Shown: positions 55,072-64,000 of the stretch, piece by piece
How the letters are laid out: every line of letters starts with the position of its first letter
Position numbering within the stretch: the stretch's first letter is position 1
Source: Isochrysis galbana
Taxonomy: Eukaryota > Haptophyta > Isochrysidales > Isochrysidaceae
Assembly (NCBI GenBank): GCA_018136815.1
Contig: CM030936.1
Span: forward strand, 6,322,005-6,386,004
DNA length: 64,000 bases
Direction: 5' to 3'
Position numbers and translations under genes: made by a program
Notes under the pieces: generated by a model
The model's input: the letters and a program-made list of their open reading frames with translations, nothing else
What the model was told of the DNA's origin: nothing
The model's database searches: none

Positions 55072-56531
55072 ATGGCCTCTCGCGACCAGTTCTTTGTGCG
55101 AGAGAAGCAGCTGGCACCGCTGGCTCCCGCCTCGAGGCTGCTCGACCCCTCGCCGCCGTCGCCTTGCCTCTCGCTCGAGCTGTCGCAGTTCGGGGTGGAT
55201 GGGTGGGTGATCGACCACCTTCTCTCGCCTGCGGAGTGTGGCCGGATTGTGCGCGCCTGCACAGCCACAGGCTTCTCCTTCTGGGATCCAGAGGGAAGGT
55301 GCGACGCATCCACCTACCTGCGCACGTGCGACACGCTCGAATTCGATGGAGAGGACCTGTGCGACGAGATCTGGAGGCGGCTCAAGCCCTTCTTGCCGGA
55401 GCAGAGCAAGTTGAACGAAGCCGATGAGCGCTGGCAGCATGACCTAGACGGAAATTGGGAGTCGCGCGGGCTCAACACGCATTTGCTCGTCAACAGGTAC
55501 ATGAGTGGCGGCCACTTTGCGCCGCATGCAGACGGCTCCGTGCAGGTGCGCCCTCGCTTTGCGCTCCCCCCTCTCACAGGAGCAATGCGAGAGCATCACA
55601 CCCATGCACGGCTCTGCTGCCCGCTCATCTCGCCCCAGCCAAGGCACGATAGGCTTAGGCTCGCCGAACTCGATTCTCCACCCCACCCCACATTCGTGCT
55701 TGAAGTCGAGTTTCGACCGCAGGTCCTTGTACACAGTGCTCATCTACCTCAACGACTGCGACGACGGTGGTCAGACACAGCTCATCAAGGGCGAACAGAG
55801 TGCCAGCACAGTAGAGGTCAGCGCGGCCCGCTCGCTCACTCGAGCCGCCCGAGCGCGGTGCCGTCCGAGGGAGGTTGCCATGCTCTGGGATCCCCAGGTT
55901 GTCCATGCGCGTTTTCAGCCTCCTTCTTTCGTCTGCATGCACGGGAAACGTTGTGCAGTCGCGGCAGTGTTCGTGCTTGATCATTGGGGCGGTTGTTTAA
56001 CCCCTCAGCGTGCTGCTCCGGTTTCATCAATCGGTTCCGTTGCAGGTAGATTCGAAGGGCGTCGCGAAACCTGAGACGGTAGTGTATGCGGTCAAGCCAC
56101 AGACTGGACGGTGCCTGGTCTATTGGCACCAGACTCTACACGCGGGAGCGCCGGTCGGCGAAAAGGCTACGAAGTTTACTATGCGCACTGATGTGATGTA
56201 CGAGCGAAACCCAGCGGCGTGCGTCACTCCCGAGGACCACGAGGCGAGCGCTACACCCTGCTATCTGCTGCTAGATCAAATCAATGAGGACACCCGCTCC
56301 ATGCCCACAGTCCCATGCCGACAAGAGAAGAGTTGATCTGACGCACCAACGCGGTGGTCCCTCGCTTCTAACTCCCTCACCACCTTGTCCCCCCTGATCA
56401 CTCAGGCCTACGAGCTCATCCGACGTGCCGCTACGTTGGAGGCGTCAGGCCAGGCCATGGAGGCTCTCCCGTTGCTTCAGCAGGCCGCAAAGATGTCGGC
56501 CGTCATTGCAAAGGCCTACAGGCTCTCGTGA
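55072..56531 (+). CDS. 2-oxoglutarate/Fe(II) dioxygenase of the prolyl 4-hydroxylase type, four exons
   Basis: Exons 55072-55545, 55706-55816, 56046-56309 and 56406-56531 give about 324 residues; the last junction is the least certain. Features of the P4H-type double-stranded beta-helix: LLVNRYMSGGHFAPHADGS (HxD iron ligands), YTVLIYLNDCDDGGQT, and CLVYWHQTLHAGAPV with the distal His, followed by a basic residue (EKATKF) for the 2OG carboxylate. No signal peptide is evident (MASRDQFFVREKQL), so a cytosolic or nuclear enzyme acting on protein side chains is more likely than a secretory collagen-type P4H. The short C-terminal exon (EALPLLQQAAKMSAVIAKAY) forms a TPR-like helix. If exon 3 is not spliced at 56309 it reads through to a stop at 56334-56336. 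Confidence 0.85.
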
Positions 56532-56534
56532 AAC

Positions 56535-58430
56535 TTTGTTCACTTCATGACATGCGATCACCGCGCGATCGCTGCGCAACCATACCTTTCATCGCTCATA
56601 GTCGAAGGGGGCATGTCATGCTCAGGTTCTCTGAAGACGACGTCCATGAGGCGGCGCAAGTCTCGCAGCCTTATACCTCATGTGGCTTCCTCAACCCAAT
56701 GTGGCTTCCTCAACCCAAGCATCTCGGTGGGTTTGTCTGCATTACGGCTCGCTCATCCACTACGCCGCTGTATCGCCGGTCGGAGGCGATGGCCATGCAC
56801 TGCTGCTATTCGCCGCCCCCGCAACTTCCCGTATTGACTCAAACAAAGCCAAGGTCTTGTGCACTACTGGCTACGGGTTTCGGCCAATCACAATTGACAT
56901 TGGTCATGCACAAATGAAGGCACACGCGACCAAACGACTCATGGTGGTCGCGACTTTGCACGTGACGGTAGCTGGTCGTATGCCGTATGTCATGCACGTA
57001 TGAAGGCACACGCGAGAATCATGCCAGCCTCGAATGCGCTGCGCGCTGTCGGTACAACGCATGCAATGACCAAATGGAAGCGATTATTCTCGTTCCCTTT
57101 TCGGCGCACGTCACTTCCGAGTTGCTGCACACCTCCCGAGTACCCGCAACTACGCCGTATCGACTGTCTTGTCCTTCGTCGAAACCGATGACTGAGGCCG
57201 CCGTTGCCTAGTAAATGCCGCGGACATAGGGTGAATAACTCCCCCAAGTCCTAGCAACGGCCGATAGCGAAAGATGCACACCAGAATGCAGCCGAGGTTT
57301 GGCTGGCTCGGTCGATGAGTCTTTCTATCGAGATATGATTCATTCAACGCGTCCCTTTCGTGTGCTCTTGTTGATGTTACCAAGTGTGCGGGTGACGTGT
57401 TTTGTGCGGCCGGGGATGGGCCATCGTAGTCTCGTATTGGTGGCCGCACCCACGTGCGAGATGTTGATGCACATCCAAACTGCCGTTAGGCTTGGACATC
57501 TCTTGGATGGGAGTTTTTTGAGCGTCCTCGTGAGCGGGACGTACGCCGCGGTTTTCGACCATCCATGAAGTTGATATCGGGTGCCAGTGGCGCTAATGTG
57601 CGTGTGTACACTGTGTGTGTAGGCGCCGTGCATTCAGCATTATTATTCATTAGCATTAGCTTACTCTCATGCGTCATGCATTCTCATTCTCTATAGCCAC
57701 AGCCTGTGACCATAGCCATAAAAATGTTCTTGAAGGTGTCTACTATGTACTATGCTGCTAAGCGCATTCGTCCCTTCCCCTAGGATGCCCACTTGATTGA
57801 TGATTGACATCGCCCTTGCCCTTGCCCCACCTCCACTCTACTTCCCGCTCCCCCCCTAGTTCCTTTTTCTTCGGTTTCGGGGGGTCGACCCGTCGACCCA
57901 TGTGCACTACTTTGGGTCAGGTGTTGGGGGGGATGGGGGGCGGGCCTCTTGGCGCATGCATAGTTGATGGTTGCGTGTTGAGTGGCGGGGCGTTATGGTT
58001 ATGGAGCGCCGTGTTGTGGGGGCCCGGCCAGTCGGCTTCCCCCATGGTTGGGTGTTTTTGTGGGGCGCGTCGCCCCGTTCGCCCAGGGATTATCCCTGGG
58101 CGCACATGCTTATGTCTTATGTGGTTTTCGTTTTCTTGTCTGATTATATGTTCTTTGCCTCGTTTCTAGTTTCTAGTTTTCCTGTTTCCTGCAACCTGCA
58201 ACAGCTATTTAGTCTGGGGCTCGGTGCTCTGTCTATGCTGCGGAAGAGTGAGCTAGTAGCTGGTTACTATTAGCCAGGTGCCTTTCTCTAGTGGGGGCCG
58301 GCCCTCTATTTTGACCAAGGTACAAATGGGGAGGGGTGGGGTGTCAGGAATTGATTGTTGATTGGACACCGAGTAGTAAAATGTAGTAGTATATTAAATA
58401 TTAAAGGGGGGGGGGGGGGGGGCAGACCCC
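56535..58430. other. intergenic, nothing recognised
   Basis: Includes two copies of a 19-bp unit TGTGGCTTCCTCAACCCAA (56681-56718) and a G-run near 58405-58423. No coding exon or RNA gene recognised. Confidence 0.4.
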
Positions 58431-58439
58431 GTGAGAGGG

Positions 58440-58685
58440 CGCGGAGCTTCTGGCAAAGAGAGAGAGAAGAGGAGAGGAAGGAGAGAGGAAGGAGAGAGAA
58501 GAGAGGCAGAGGCGGAGAGGGGGAGCAACAAGGTCTGAGACCACTAAACCTTCAAGTAGAGTACGTAGAAAGTAGACTTCGAAAGCCTTTCGCGCGCGCC
58601 CTCTCGACTTGCAGCCAGCCCCCCCCCTCCCCTCTCCCTCTCTACTCTACCCCTTCCCTCTCCCTCTCCACTCTCCTCTCCCCTC
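58440..58685. repeat. GA then CT tract upstream of the 58.7 kb gene
   Basis: GA-rich to about 58525, then CCCCTCTCC/CTCTAC units from 58620 up to the start codon. Confidence 0.8.
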
Positions 58686-59783
58686 ATGCGCCTCTCCTTC
58701 CTGCTGCTTCTCGCGGCGTTCCTCTCCTTCTCCTTCGCCGCCCAACTCTCCACCCTCTCGCCCCACTCCCTTGCTTCTTCCCTTAGCCAGAGAGGGCCTC
58801 CACCAGGCCGCCGCCTCCGTCAGCGCCACCGGCCACACCGATCAAAGCAGAAAGGAGAGGAGGAGGCGGCGGGGGAGGAGGAGAAGGATGGGAAGGAGCT
58901 CTTGAAGCAGAGCGGCGAGCCAGTGGTAGCGATCGCAGAGGAGGAGCCGGCAAGTTCACAGAAGGAGGCCGCGCGCACGGATGCGAGCTCGACGCCTGCG
59001 CACGCTGAGGCTGAGGCCGGCAAGCAGAGTGGAAGGGGAAAGCGCGCTGGCTGGAAGGCGAAGAAACAGCGTGATAGGCAACGAGGCGCTGATAATGCTG
59101 TGGCTACTGCGGAGGCGAGTGAGAAGGCCGCTGGCTCAGACGCGAGTGCCGAGGCAGCGCGGACGAAGCATGGCGCAAACGATAAGTCTGACCCCGATGA
59201 TTCCGATGATGAGGTGAAGCGGACAGATGCCGAGGAGAAGGACAGTGCACAAAGTGCAGTTGCCGAAACGAGTGCAGTGGGAGAGAAGGGTGCAGCTGAG
59301 GAGGCAAAAAGCGGAAGGCCGGGTCGAGGCAAGCGGCGGGGCCGACGTAATCACAGGCGTGTTGGGAAAGCGCGTGGCCACAGCCGTGGCTCTGATATAG
59401 AGGGGGTCGCGGATAAATCCGATGCCAGCCTGTCTTCGGCATACCCTTCGGCCGAAGCGGGGCCAGCACACACAAGCGAGAAAATGCTCCCCAGCGCTCG
59501 GGTCACTGGCGCGATTGCGGCAGTACTCGTTGTTTCGGGCTGCTTTTCCATCATCGCAATTTTTGTGTGCCTCTGCTGGCGTTGCGTCTGCGGTGCCAGC
59601 CACCGCAGCAGCACAAGTGGCGGTGGGTACAGCAATGCTGGTGGTGCACGATCTCATATGATTCGTGAGGACTCATCGTCATCGCTGGAAGAAGAGCAAA
59701 TTGTACGGCGACCAAAGAGAGGAAAGGGTAAGGCGCGGTCCGGCTCCTCATCAAGCTCACTCACAGGGCCAAGCAATGTGTGA
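58686..59783 (+). CDS. type I single-pass membrane protein with charged low-complexity ectodomain
   Basis: Single-exon, 365 residues. Signal peptide MRLSFLLLLAAFLSFSFAA, then some 230 residues of Glu/Lys/Ala-rich low-complexity sequence with basic patches (RGKRAGWKAKKQRDRQR, RPGRGKRRGRRNHRRVGKA), one transmembrane helix (VTGAIAAVLVVSGCFSIIAI) followed by a Cys-rich juxtamembrane stretch (VCLCWRCVCG, likely palmitoylated), and a Ser-rich cytoplasmic tail with acidic and basic blocks (SSSSLEEEQIVRRPKRGK). No catalytic domain or family was recognised. Topology suggests a surface or endomembrane protein whose ectodomain binds polyanions or mineral surfaces; that is speculation. Confidence 0.75.
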   Translation: MRLSFLLLLAAFLSFSFAAQLSTLSPHSLASSLSQRGPPPGRRLRQRHRPHRSKQKGEEEAAGEEEKDGKELLKQSGEPVVAIAEEEPASSQKEAARTDASSTPAHAEAEAGKQSGRGKRAGWKAKKQRDRQRGADNAVATAEASEKAAGSDASAEAARTKHGANDKSDPDDSDDEVKRTDAEEKDSAQSAVAETSAVGEKGAAEEAKSGRPGRGKRRGRRNHRRVGKARGHSRGSDIEGVADKSDASLSSAYPSAEAGPAHTSEKMLPSARVTGAIAAVLVVSGCFSIIAIFVCLCWRCVCGASHRSSTSGGGYSNAGGARSHMIREDSSSSLEEEQIVRRPKRGKGKARSGSSSSSLTGPSNV

Positions 59784-59789
59784 GTGTTG

Positions 59790-60170
59790 AGCCTCATCCG
59801 CCAAAATCAAGAAGGCTGTGGCTTCTGAAGCCTTCGAGGCCGAGGCCCATTGCAAGTAGGGTTGCCGTTAGCCTTCCACGAACTCCTTGCCAGTCTCCAT
59901 GGGGGGCGGACTAGGACTGGTAGGCCCTGTCACATCTAGTGAGTGCCGCAGCCAATATGCATCTTTTGATACTGCAAGGTGGTTGCAGGCAGTTCTCGGT
60001 ATGGTGGTGTGCGCGTGCTCGCCCGCAATCTTATCATGATGAAACATGCAATGAGGGAGCATCAAGGGGGTGAAGAAGCTGCCATCGTCCTTCGCTTCAT
60101 AATTTTTTCTTTGCAATCTCACTAGGATGTCGTAGAAGGCCATGGTGGCGCTTTGCGTAGCGCAGCTATA
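59790..60170. other. intergenic, nothing recognised
   Basis: 3' flank of the membrane-protein gene, with nothing recognised. Confidence 0.4.
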
Positions 60171-60175
60171 CGCAG

Positions 60176-60385
60176 CATTTCCCCCCCTCTGCTGAAGAGG
60201 CCGGACCGCTGGCGAGTTGAATATGAAAACTCCGCACCGCCAAACGAGGAATGTCTTCCTCAAGACGCCTGAGGAGTTCGATTGCCCATAGCAAGCCTCT
60301 CGAAAGTCGGTATCTCTCCAGCGGTATGAGACGCTGAAGTTTTTCAGATTGATGGAAATCTCCCGGGCATCTCGGCAAGAGCACA
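60176..60385 (-). pseudogene. conserved open frame in the left arm
   Basis: Encodes GDFHQSEKLQRLIPLERY, SRGLLWAIELLRRLEEDIP, RLAVRSFHIQLASG. Versus the right arm, the changes in this frame are K/R, L/I, I/L and silent ones, whereas another frame would have N/D, QSN/HSS, V/A and V/D. This suggests past protein-level selection. No family recognised; no start or splice context. Confidence 0.3.
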
Positions 60386-61070
60386 GTGGGAGATCTGGTA
60401 CCAAAAGGTGACAATAAGGGCTCGCTCCAGTGGCTATCTCCCCGGGTGCCGGGGACTTACCCGCTGCAGCGGCCGCGGAGGCCCGCCGCGCGCCGCTCCC
60501 CTCCCCCCCCTTCCCCCACTCCTTGCTCTGGCAGCCCAGCTTGCCACAGGGGTGTACTCGCGCGGCCAACACCAAAGGTAAGTCGCCCCCACGCTGCCTG
60601 CTGCGATGTGCCAACTCTGACTTTTCAGCCAGGGAAGGTTGCTGCGAGGCGGGTGTGGGCTGGGGCGGGCGGTAAGGTGCTGGGTATGGCACACCCAGGC
60701 CAAGGCCGGGCGGGGGGCGGGGGGCTCGCGCTGCGCGCGCGCTGCGCTCGCACCTGGCTTCTGGCGCTCGTCTGCGCGCTGCGAAGGGGGGGGAGTGCGA
60801 GAACGACCTGGAGGCGAGCGCGGCGAGCGTGAAGGGGCACATCGCGGCAGGCAGCGTGGGGGGGGCTTACCTTTGGTGTTGGCCGCGTGAGTACACCCCT
60901 GTGGCAAGCTGGGCTGCCAGAGAGGAGTGGGGGAAGGGGGGGGGAGGGGAGCGGCGCGCGGCGGGCCTCCGCGGCCGCTGCAGCGGGTAAGTCCCCGGCA
61001 CCCGGGGAGATAGCCGCTGGAGCGAGCCCTTATTGTCACTTTTTAAGTACCAGATACCAGATCTCCCACT

Positions 61071-61270
61071 GTGCTCCCGGGAGATTTCCATCAATCTGAA
61101 AGACTTCAGCGTATCATACCGCTGGAGAGATACCGACTTTCGAGAGGCTTGCTATGGGCACTCGAGCTCCTCAGGCGCCTTGAGGAAGACATTCCTCGAT
61201 TGGCGGTGCGGAGTTTTCATATTCAACTCGCCAGCGGCCGGCCTCTTCAGCAGAGGGGGGGAAATGCTGC
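61071..61270 (+). pseudogene. conserved open frame in the right arm
   Basis: Encodes GDFHQSERLQRIIPLERY, SRGLLWALELLRRLEEDIP, RLAVRSFHIQLASG. Partner of the left-arm frame in opposite orientation. A one-base difference after LASG shifts the frames relative to each other. Confidence 0.3.
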
Positions 61271-61274
61271 GCCT

Positions 61275-61975
61275 CCGTGCCTCCGTGCGTCGTGCGCGTC
61301 GTGCGTCGATCACCATGCCCGTAGGCTACCGTAGGCACTGCCCCGAGGAAAGCTCCATGAGCTCCCTGCAAGAACCGCGTTCCGCGCTAGCTGCCGGTGC
61401 GCCCTCGCAGGCCATCTCCAAGAGTGAGATGAGTCTTGCTCTGACACGTTGGCAATGACAATGATATAGCTATTTATGGTTTCCGGTCGCCGGTCGCCCG
61501 GCTGGGGTTTATGATCTCCGGTCTGCCGGCTGAGGCTCGTTTACGGTTACGTGAACGCTCGGAAAAAGAATCTCGAAGGGAATCGCCTTATTTCACATAA
61601 ACAGCCGTTATGTTTTGATGTATCATATTGGTCCACATCGAATGTCTAGGTGTGAATCGCCGATTCTAACATGCATGTAGACTACCATGATTGCTTTGGC
61701 CAAGGCATAGCGCCATTGGCCGTACCATTATGCGCGGCCGACGAGGCTGTTTGTAAGGCGCCACAACACTCCAAGATCGACACGTGGCGCTCTACGGGAG
61801 CTCCTAGCCGGAAGTTGTTAAGGTGCGAGTACCCCACATTCACATTGTGGCGCTGCGGTGCTGCCGTACACCACTACAACAAAGCGCGGCGAGGGCGAGT
61901 GCAAGGATTCTTGCGTGTTTTGTGCGCTCGATAACGGCTAATATCTGAATGACGAATTCCAACACGTATCCATCT
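61275..61975. other. intergenic, nothing recognised
   Basis: No gene. 3' flank of the J-domain gene. Confidence 0.4.
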
Positions 61976-61979
61976 CGGA

Positions 61980-64000
61980 TCAGCGCCTCCTTGCCATGGG
62001 CTTCGCCCGCCGTTTCTTTACTCCGGGCGGAAGCCCACAAGTGCCCGCGTCGGGGGGCACGAATGGCCCCTTTTCTATTTCCTCTTCGGCACTTGTCTCA
62101 TCCGTATTGCTCAAGAGCGAGCCACCATCGAGCGACGCGTCGTATTCGGCTCGCGAGCTAGTGCAGGAGAGAACGGTGTACGCATCTGTCACGCGCTTGA
62201 AGGCAATCGCCGCGCGTTCCTTTGGGCACGGAAAGGTAAGAGTCGGCTCGCTTGAGCAGATGCAAGGCTTGCTCGTCTATGGATGCGCCTTACGCGTTCA
62301 TGCATGTGAGCTGTGAACCGTACGGGTGCGTTGCAGGACTTACATCCGGGTTCTTATCAGGGTGAAGAAACAATGCTAACCGCCTATAGCTCGACTTGAG
62401 TTCCGCGAACGAAGCGGCGCGATGCGAGTTGAGCAAGTCGTAGTTCGTTTTCGCACCGGTCTGATTGTCCCCAGAGAGCACCAAATCAATCTGCGTGAAG
62501 TTCGAGAAGGGTGAGTACTATACATACGCGAGTAAGGACAGGGGATGCGGCTAGCGCATTATTGCGAATGACGCTCGTACAAGCACCGTATGCACGGTAT
62601 CGTCGTGGCACGCTCACCGCCTGCTCGCCCGTTTTGACCCGCTCTGGAGGTTCTCCGGCGCCGTACGGATTTTCCACCAACTTCGCGAGGTGTGCCTTGG
62701 CCGAGCGCAGCAAAGGCAGGAACATGTAGATTGCAAGCAGCGCGGCGAAGGTGAGGATGATACGAGGGAAGAACCAGAGAAGCGCGAGGAACACACCAAA
62801 GGGGAGAAGGAGCGAGGGCGTGTCCAGCACGAAGATCATGCAGAAGGCCACAACGTGACTGTAGGGTATAGGCGGGGTGTTAGAAGCGCGCGCGGCGTGT
62901 GCCGCCACCCACGTGCTGATGGGGAGGTGACTACCGCTAATCAGCTGAGAGGTGAGTTGTGAGGGCAGACACGGGCAGGCGTGGCACATGCGCACGGGCC
63001 GTGTAGGCCTTACAGGAAAGGTCCAAGAGCAGGGAAAAAGTACGTGAGGGTCGCGAACTCGGTGAGGAAGAGGCAGACGACGGGCAGCGCCAACAGAAAT
63101 AACACCCATGCAAGGACAGCGAGCAGGATGAGTAACGTTTGGGGCGCGAAGTAGAAGCCGCTGAGCAGCGCGGAAGCGGCGAGGCAAAGGTATCCCGAGA
63201 GAAAGAATGCACCGATGAGCGCGCCAGCCGCCAGCAACCATGCCGTCGTGACGGGTAGCAAGTAGCAGAGCCCACAGACTATTGCTCCAATTACGGCCAT
63301 GGCGGACCGAGGCACCGTGACCGCCCATGGCATGTTGGGTGTCAAGTAGACAAGAAGCGCCGACGCCGTGGTAACGAGGATGGCGTAGGCCGTCCATGGA
63401 CGCAGCCATGCGCCAATGAGGAAAACGAGGATACCCAGCATGTACATTGGCCAACGGAGGCGGGCGCGCCTACACGTAGCAAGGTGGAGTGATAGCAGGT
63501 TTGCAATAGGTGCGTATTAGACGCAGGAGGGCGAGTGACTTCGAGCGGCGCTAGACAGCCCACCAGTAATATAAGAGATACTTCAGTCGCTCACGTAGAT
63601 CTTCATTGCCTTGGAATGGATCGAGAGCTTCCGCTAGCCGTGACGCGGCGCGCAGGCCCATCACAAGGGTGGGAGCCACGTCCACTGTCACAAAAAGATG
63701 TGTGGCTATTGCAGCAATTCGAAGGGCCATCGCCAGCAGCAAAGCGGCAAGCTGCGCGCAACACGCCTTCAGCCGTTGAGGCCGGTGGGTGGGGGCGCAA
63801 CCAGAAGCAGTTTCGATGCCTGGCTCAAATTCCCTTGTCCCGTTGCTCTCCAGCGAACCGACCGCTGCCGGCAATGCGCTTTCGTTGGCCCCCCTGCTTG
63901 GCGCGGCTTCTCCAAAGTCGTGCTGTTCGTGAGCCCCCGAACCGTGTCCCGGCAATCTAGCTTCACGTTCCACCTCACGCAGCATCGCCTCCGCCTCGGC
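61980..64000 (-). CDS. multipass membrane protein with C-terminal J domain (5' end outside the window)
   Basis: Five exons in view: beyond 64000 to 63564, 63469-63014, 62858-62618, 62491-62345 and about 62222-61980. Junctions rebuild the sequence in phase. After an N-terminal charged region, hydrophobic helices appear in succession (QLAALLLAMALRIAAIA, YMLGILVFLIGAWL, AMAVIGAIVCGLCYLLPV, LLILLAVLAWVLFLLALPVV, FGVFLALLWFFPRIIL, FAALLAIYMFLPLL), about seven to nine in all. The J domain follows at the C-terminus: NYDLLNSHRAASFAELKSSY, then LHPDKNPD joined across an intron to ERAAIAFKRVTDAYTVLSC, with the HPD tripeptide needed to stimulate Hsp70. A disordered acidic then basic tail (VKKRRAKPMARRR) ends the protein. 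It probably recruits Hsp70 to an endomembrane. The membrane domain matches no family I can name. Confidence 0.82.

Larger units (their letters stand above)
60175..61272. repeat. long inverted repeat: ~437-bp arms, ~225-bp spacer
   Basis: The left arm (60175-60612) and right arm (60836-61272) are reverse complements with about 90-95% identity by eye. Shared landmarks include GGAAATGCTGCG, CTATCTCCCCGGGTGCCGGG and GCGGCCGCGGAGGCC. The spacer is GC-rich. A transcript through it would fold into long double-stranded RNA. Each arm keeps one open frame with conservative changes. Confidence 0.9.

Noticed and set aside
59868-60842. 324-codon minus frame across the left arm of the inverted repeat
   Set aside because: It crosses the spacer and GC-rich non-coding sequence, and the frame it uses in the arm shows radical changes compared with the other arm.

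Overview
The window looks like nuclear DNA of a eukaryotic microalga. It is GC-rich and dispersed. Genes are cut by short spliceosomal introns, almost all GT-AG, and there are no operons or bacterial promoters. The protein set (gametolysin-type M11 metalloprotease, exostosin-like GT47, ZupT/ZTP29-type zinc transporters, LSD1-type demethylase with CW fingers), one apparent GC-AG intron and very long (CT)n/(GA)n tracts would fit a haptophyte or related chromist alga. That lineage call is inference; no organism-specific marker was seen.

Layout. 1-2 kb: fragments of non-LTR retroelements. 2.5-5.0 kb (-): Kelch/BTB protein. 5.6-7.1 kb: hAT-like MITE and a dispersed repeat. 7.6-9.5 kb (-): GT47 glycosyltransferase in six exons. 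10.9-14.9 kb (+): LSD1/KDM1-like demethylase in eight exons, with two CW fingers where animal LSD1 has its Tower. 15.3-16 kb: retroelement debris. 16.7-18.6 kb (-): secreted M11 protease. 19.4-22.7 kb: retroelement-like region with one long low-complexity ORF. 23.6-25.3 kb and 30.5-32.3 kb (-): two four-exon zinc transporter genes, copies of one segmental duplication. Between them, 27.6-28.9 kb (+): a multipass membrane protein. 34.4-35.0 kb (-): DUF1348/NTF2-like enzyme. 36.4-38.4 kb (+): RCC1-repeat protein. 38.9-42.2 kb (-): two joined non-LTR retroelement copies with ORFs. 43.7-46.7 kb (-): single-exon fusion of a nucleotidyltransferase-like domain to an EamA/DMT-type transporter. 47-51 kb: satellites and a young, complete non-autonomous LTR element with target duplication. 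51.4-52.0 kb (-): orphan membrane ORF. 55.1-56.5 kb (+): 2OG-Fe(II) prolyl-4-hydroxylase-like enzyme. 58.7-59.8 kb (+): type I membrane protein. 60.2-61.3 kb: a 1.1 kb inverted repeat. 62-64 kb (-): multipass membrane protein ending in a J domain, cut by the window edge.

No shared pathway links the genes. Several are secretory or membrane functions (GT47, P4H-like enzyme, M11, transporters), as expected of an alga building a glycosylated, hydroxyproline-containing surface, but that link is inference. Two features recur across the window. Nearly every gene start lies next to a homopurine/homopyrimidine tract. The 5' ends of one retroelement group begin with a 16-20 nt hairpin whose stem differs between copies yet stays paired. 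Exon boundaries were placed by hand from splice signals, reading phase and family alignment, and may be off by a base.
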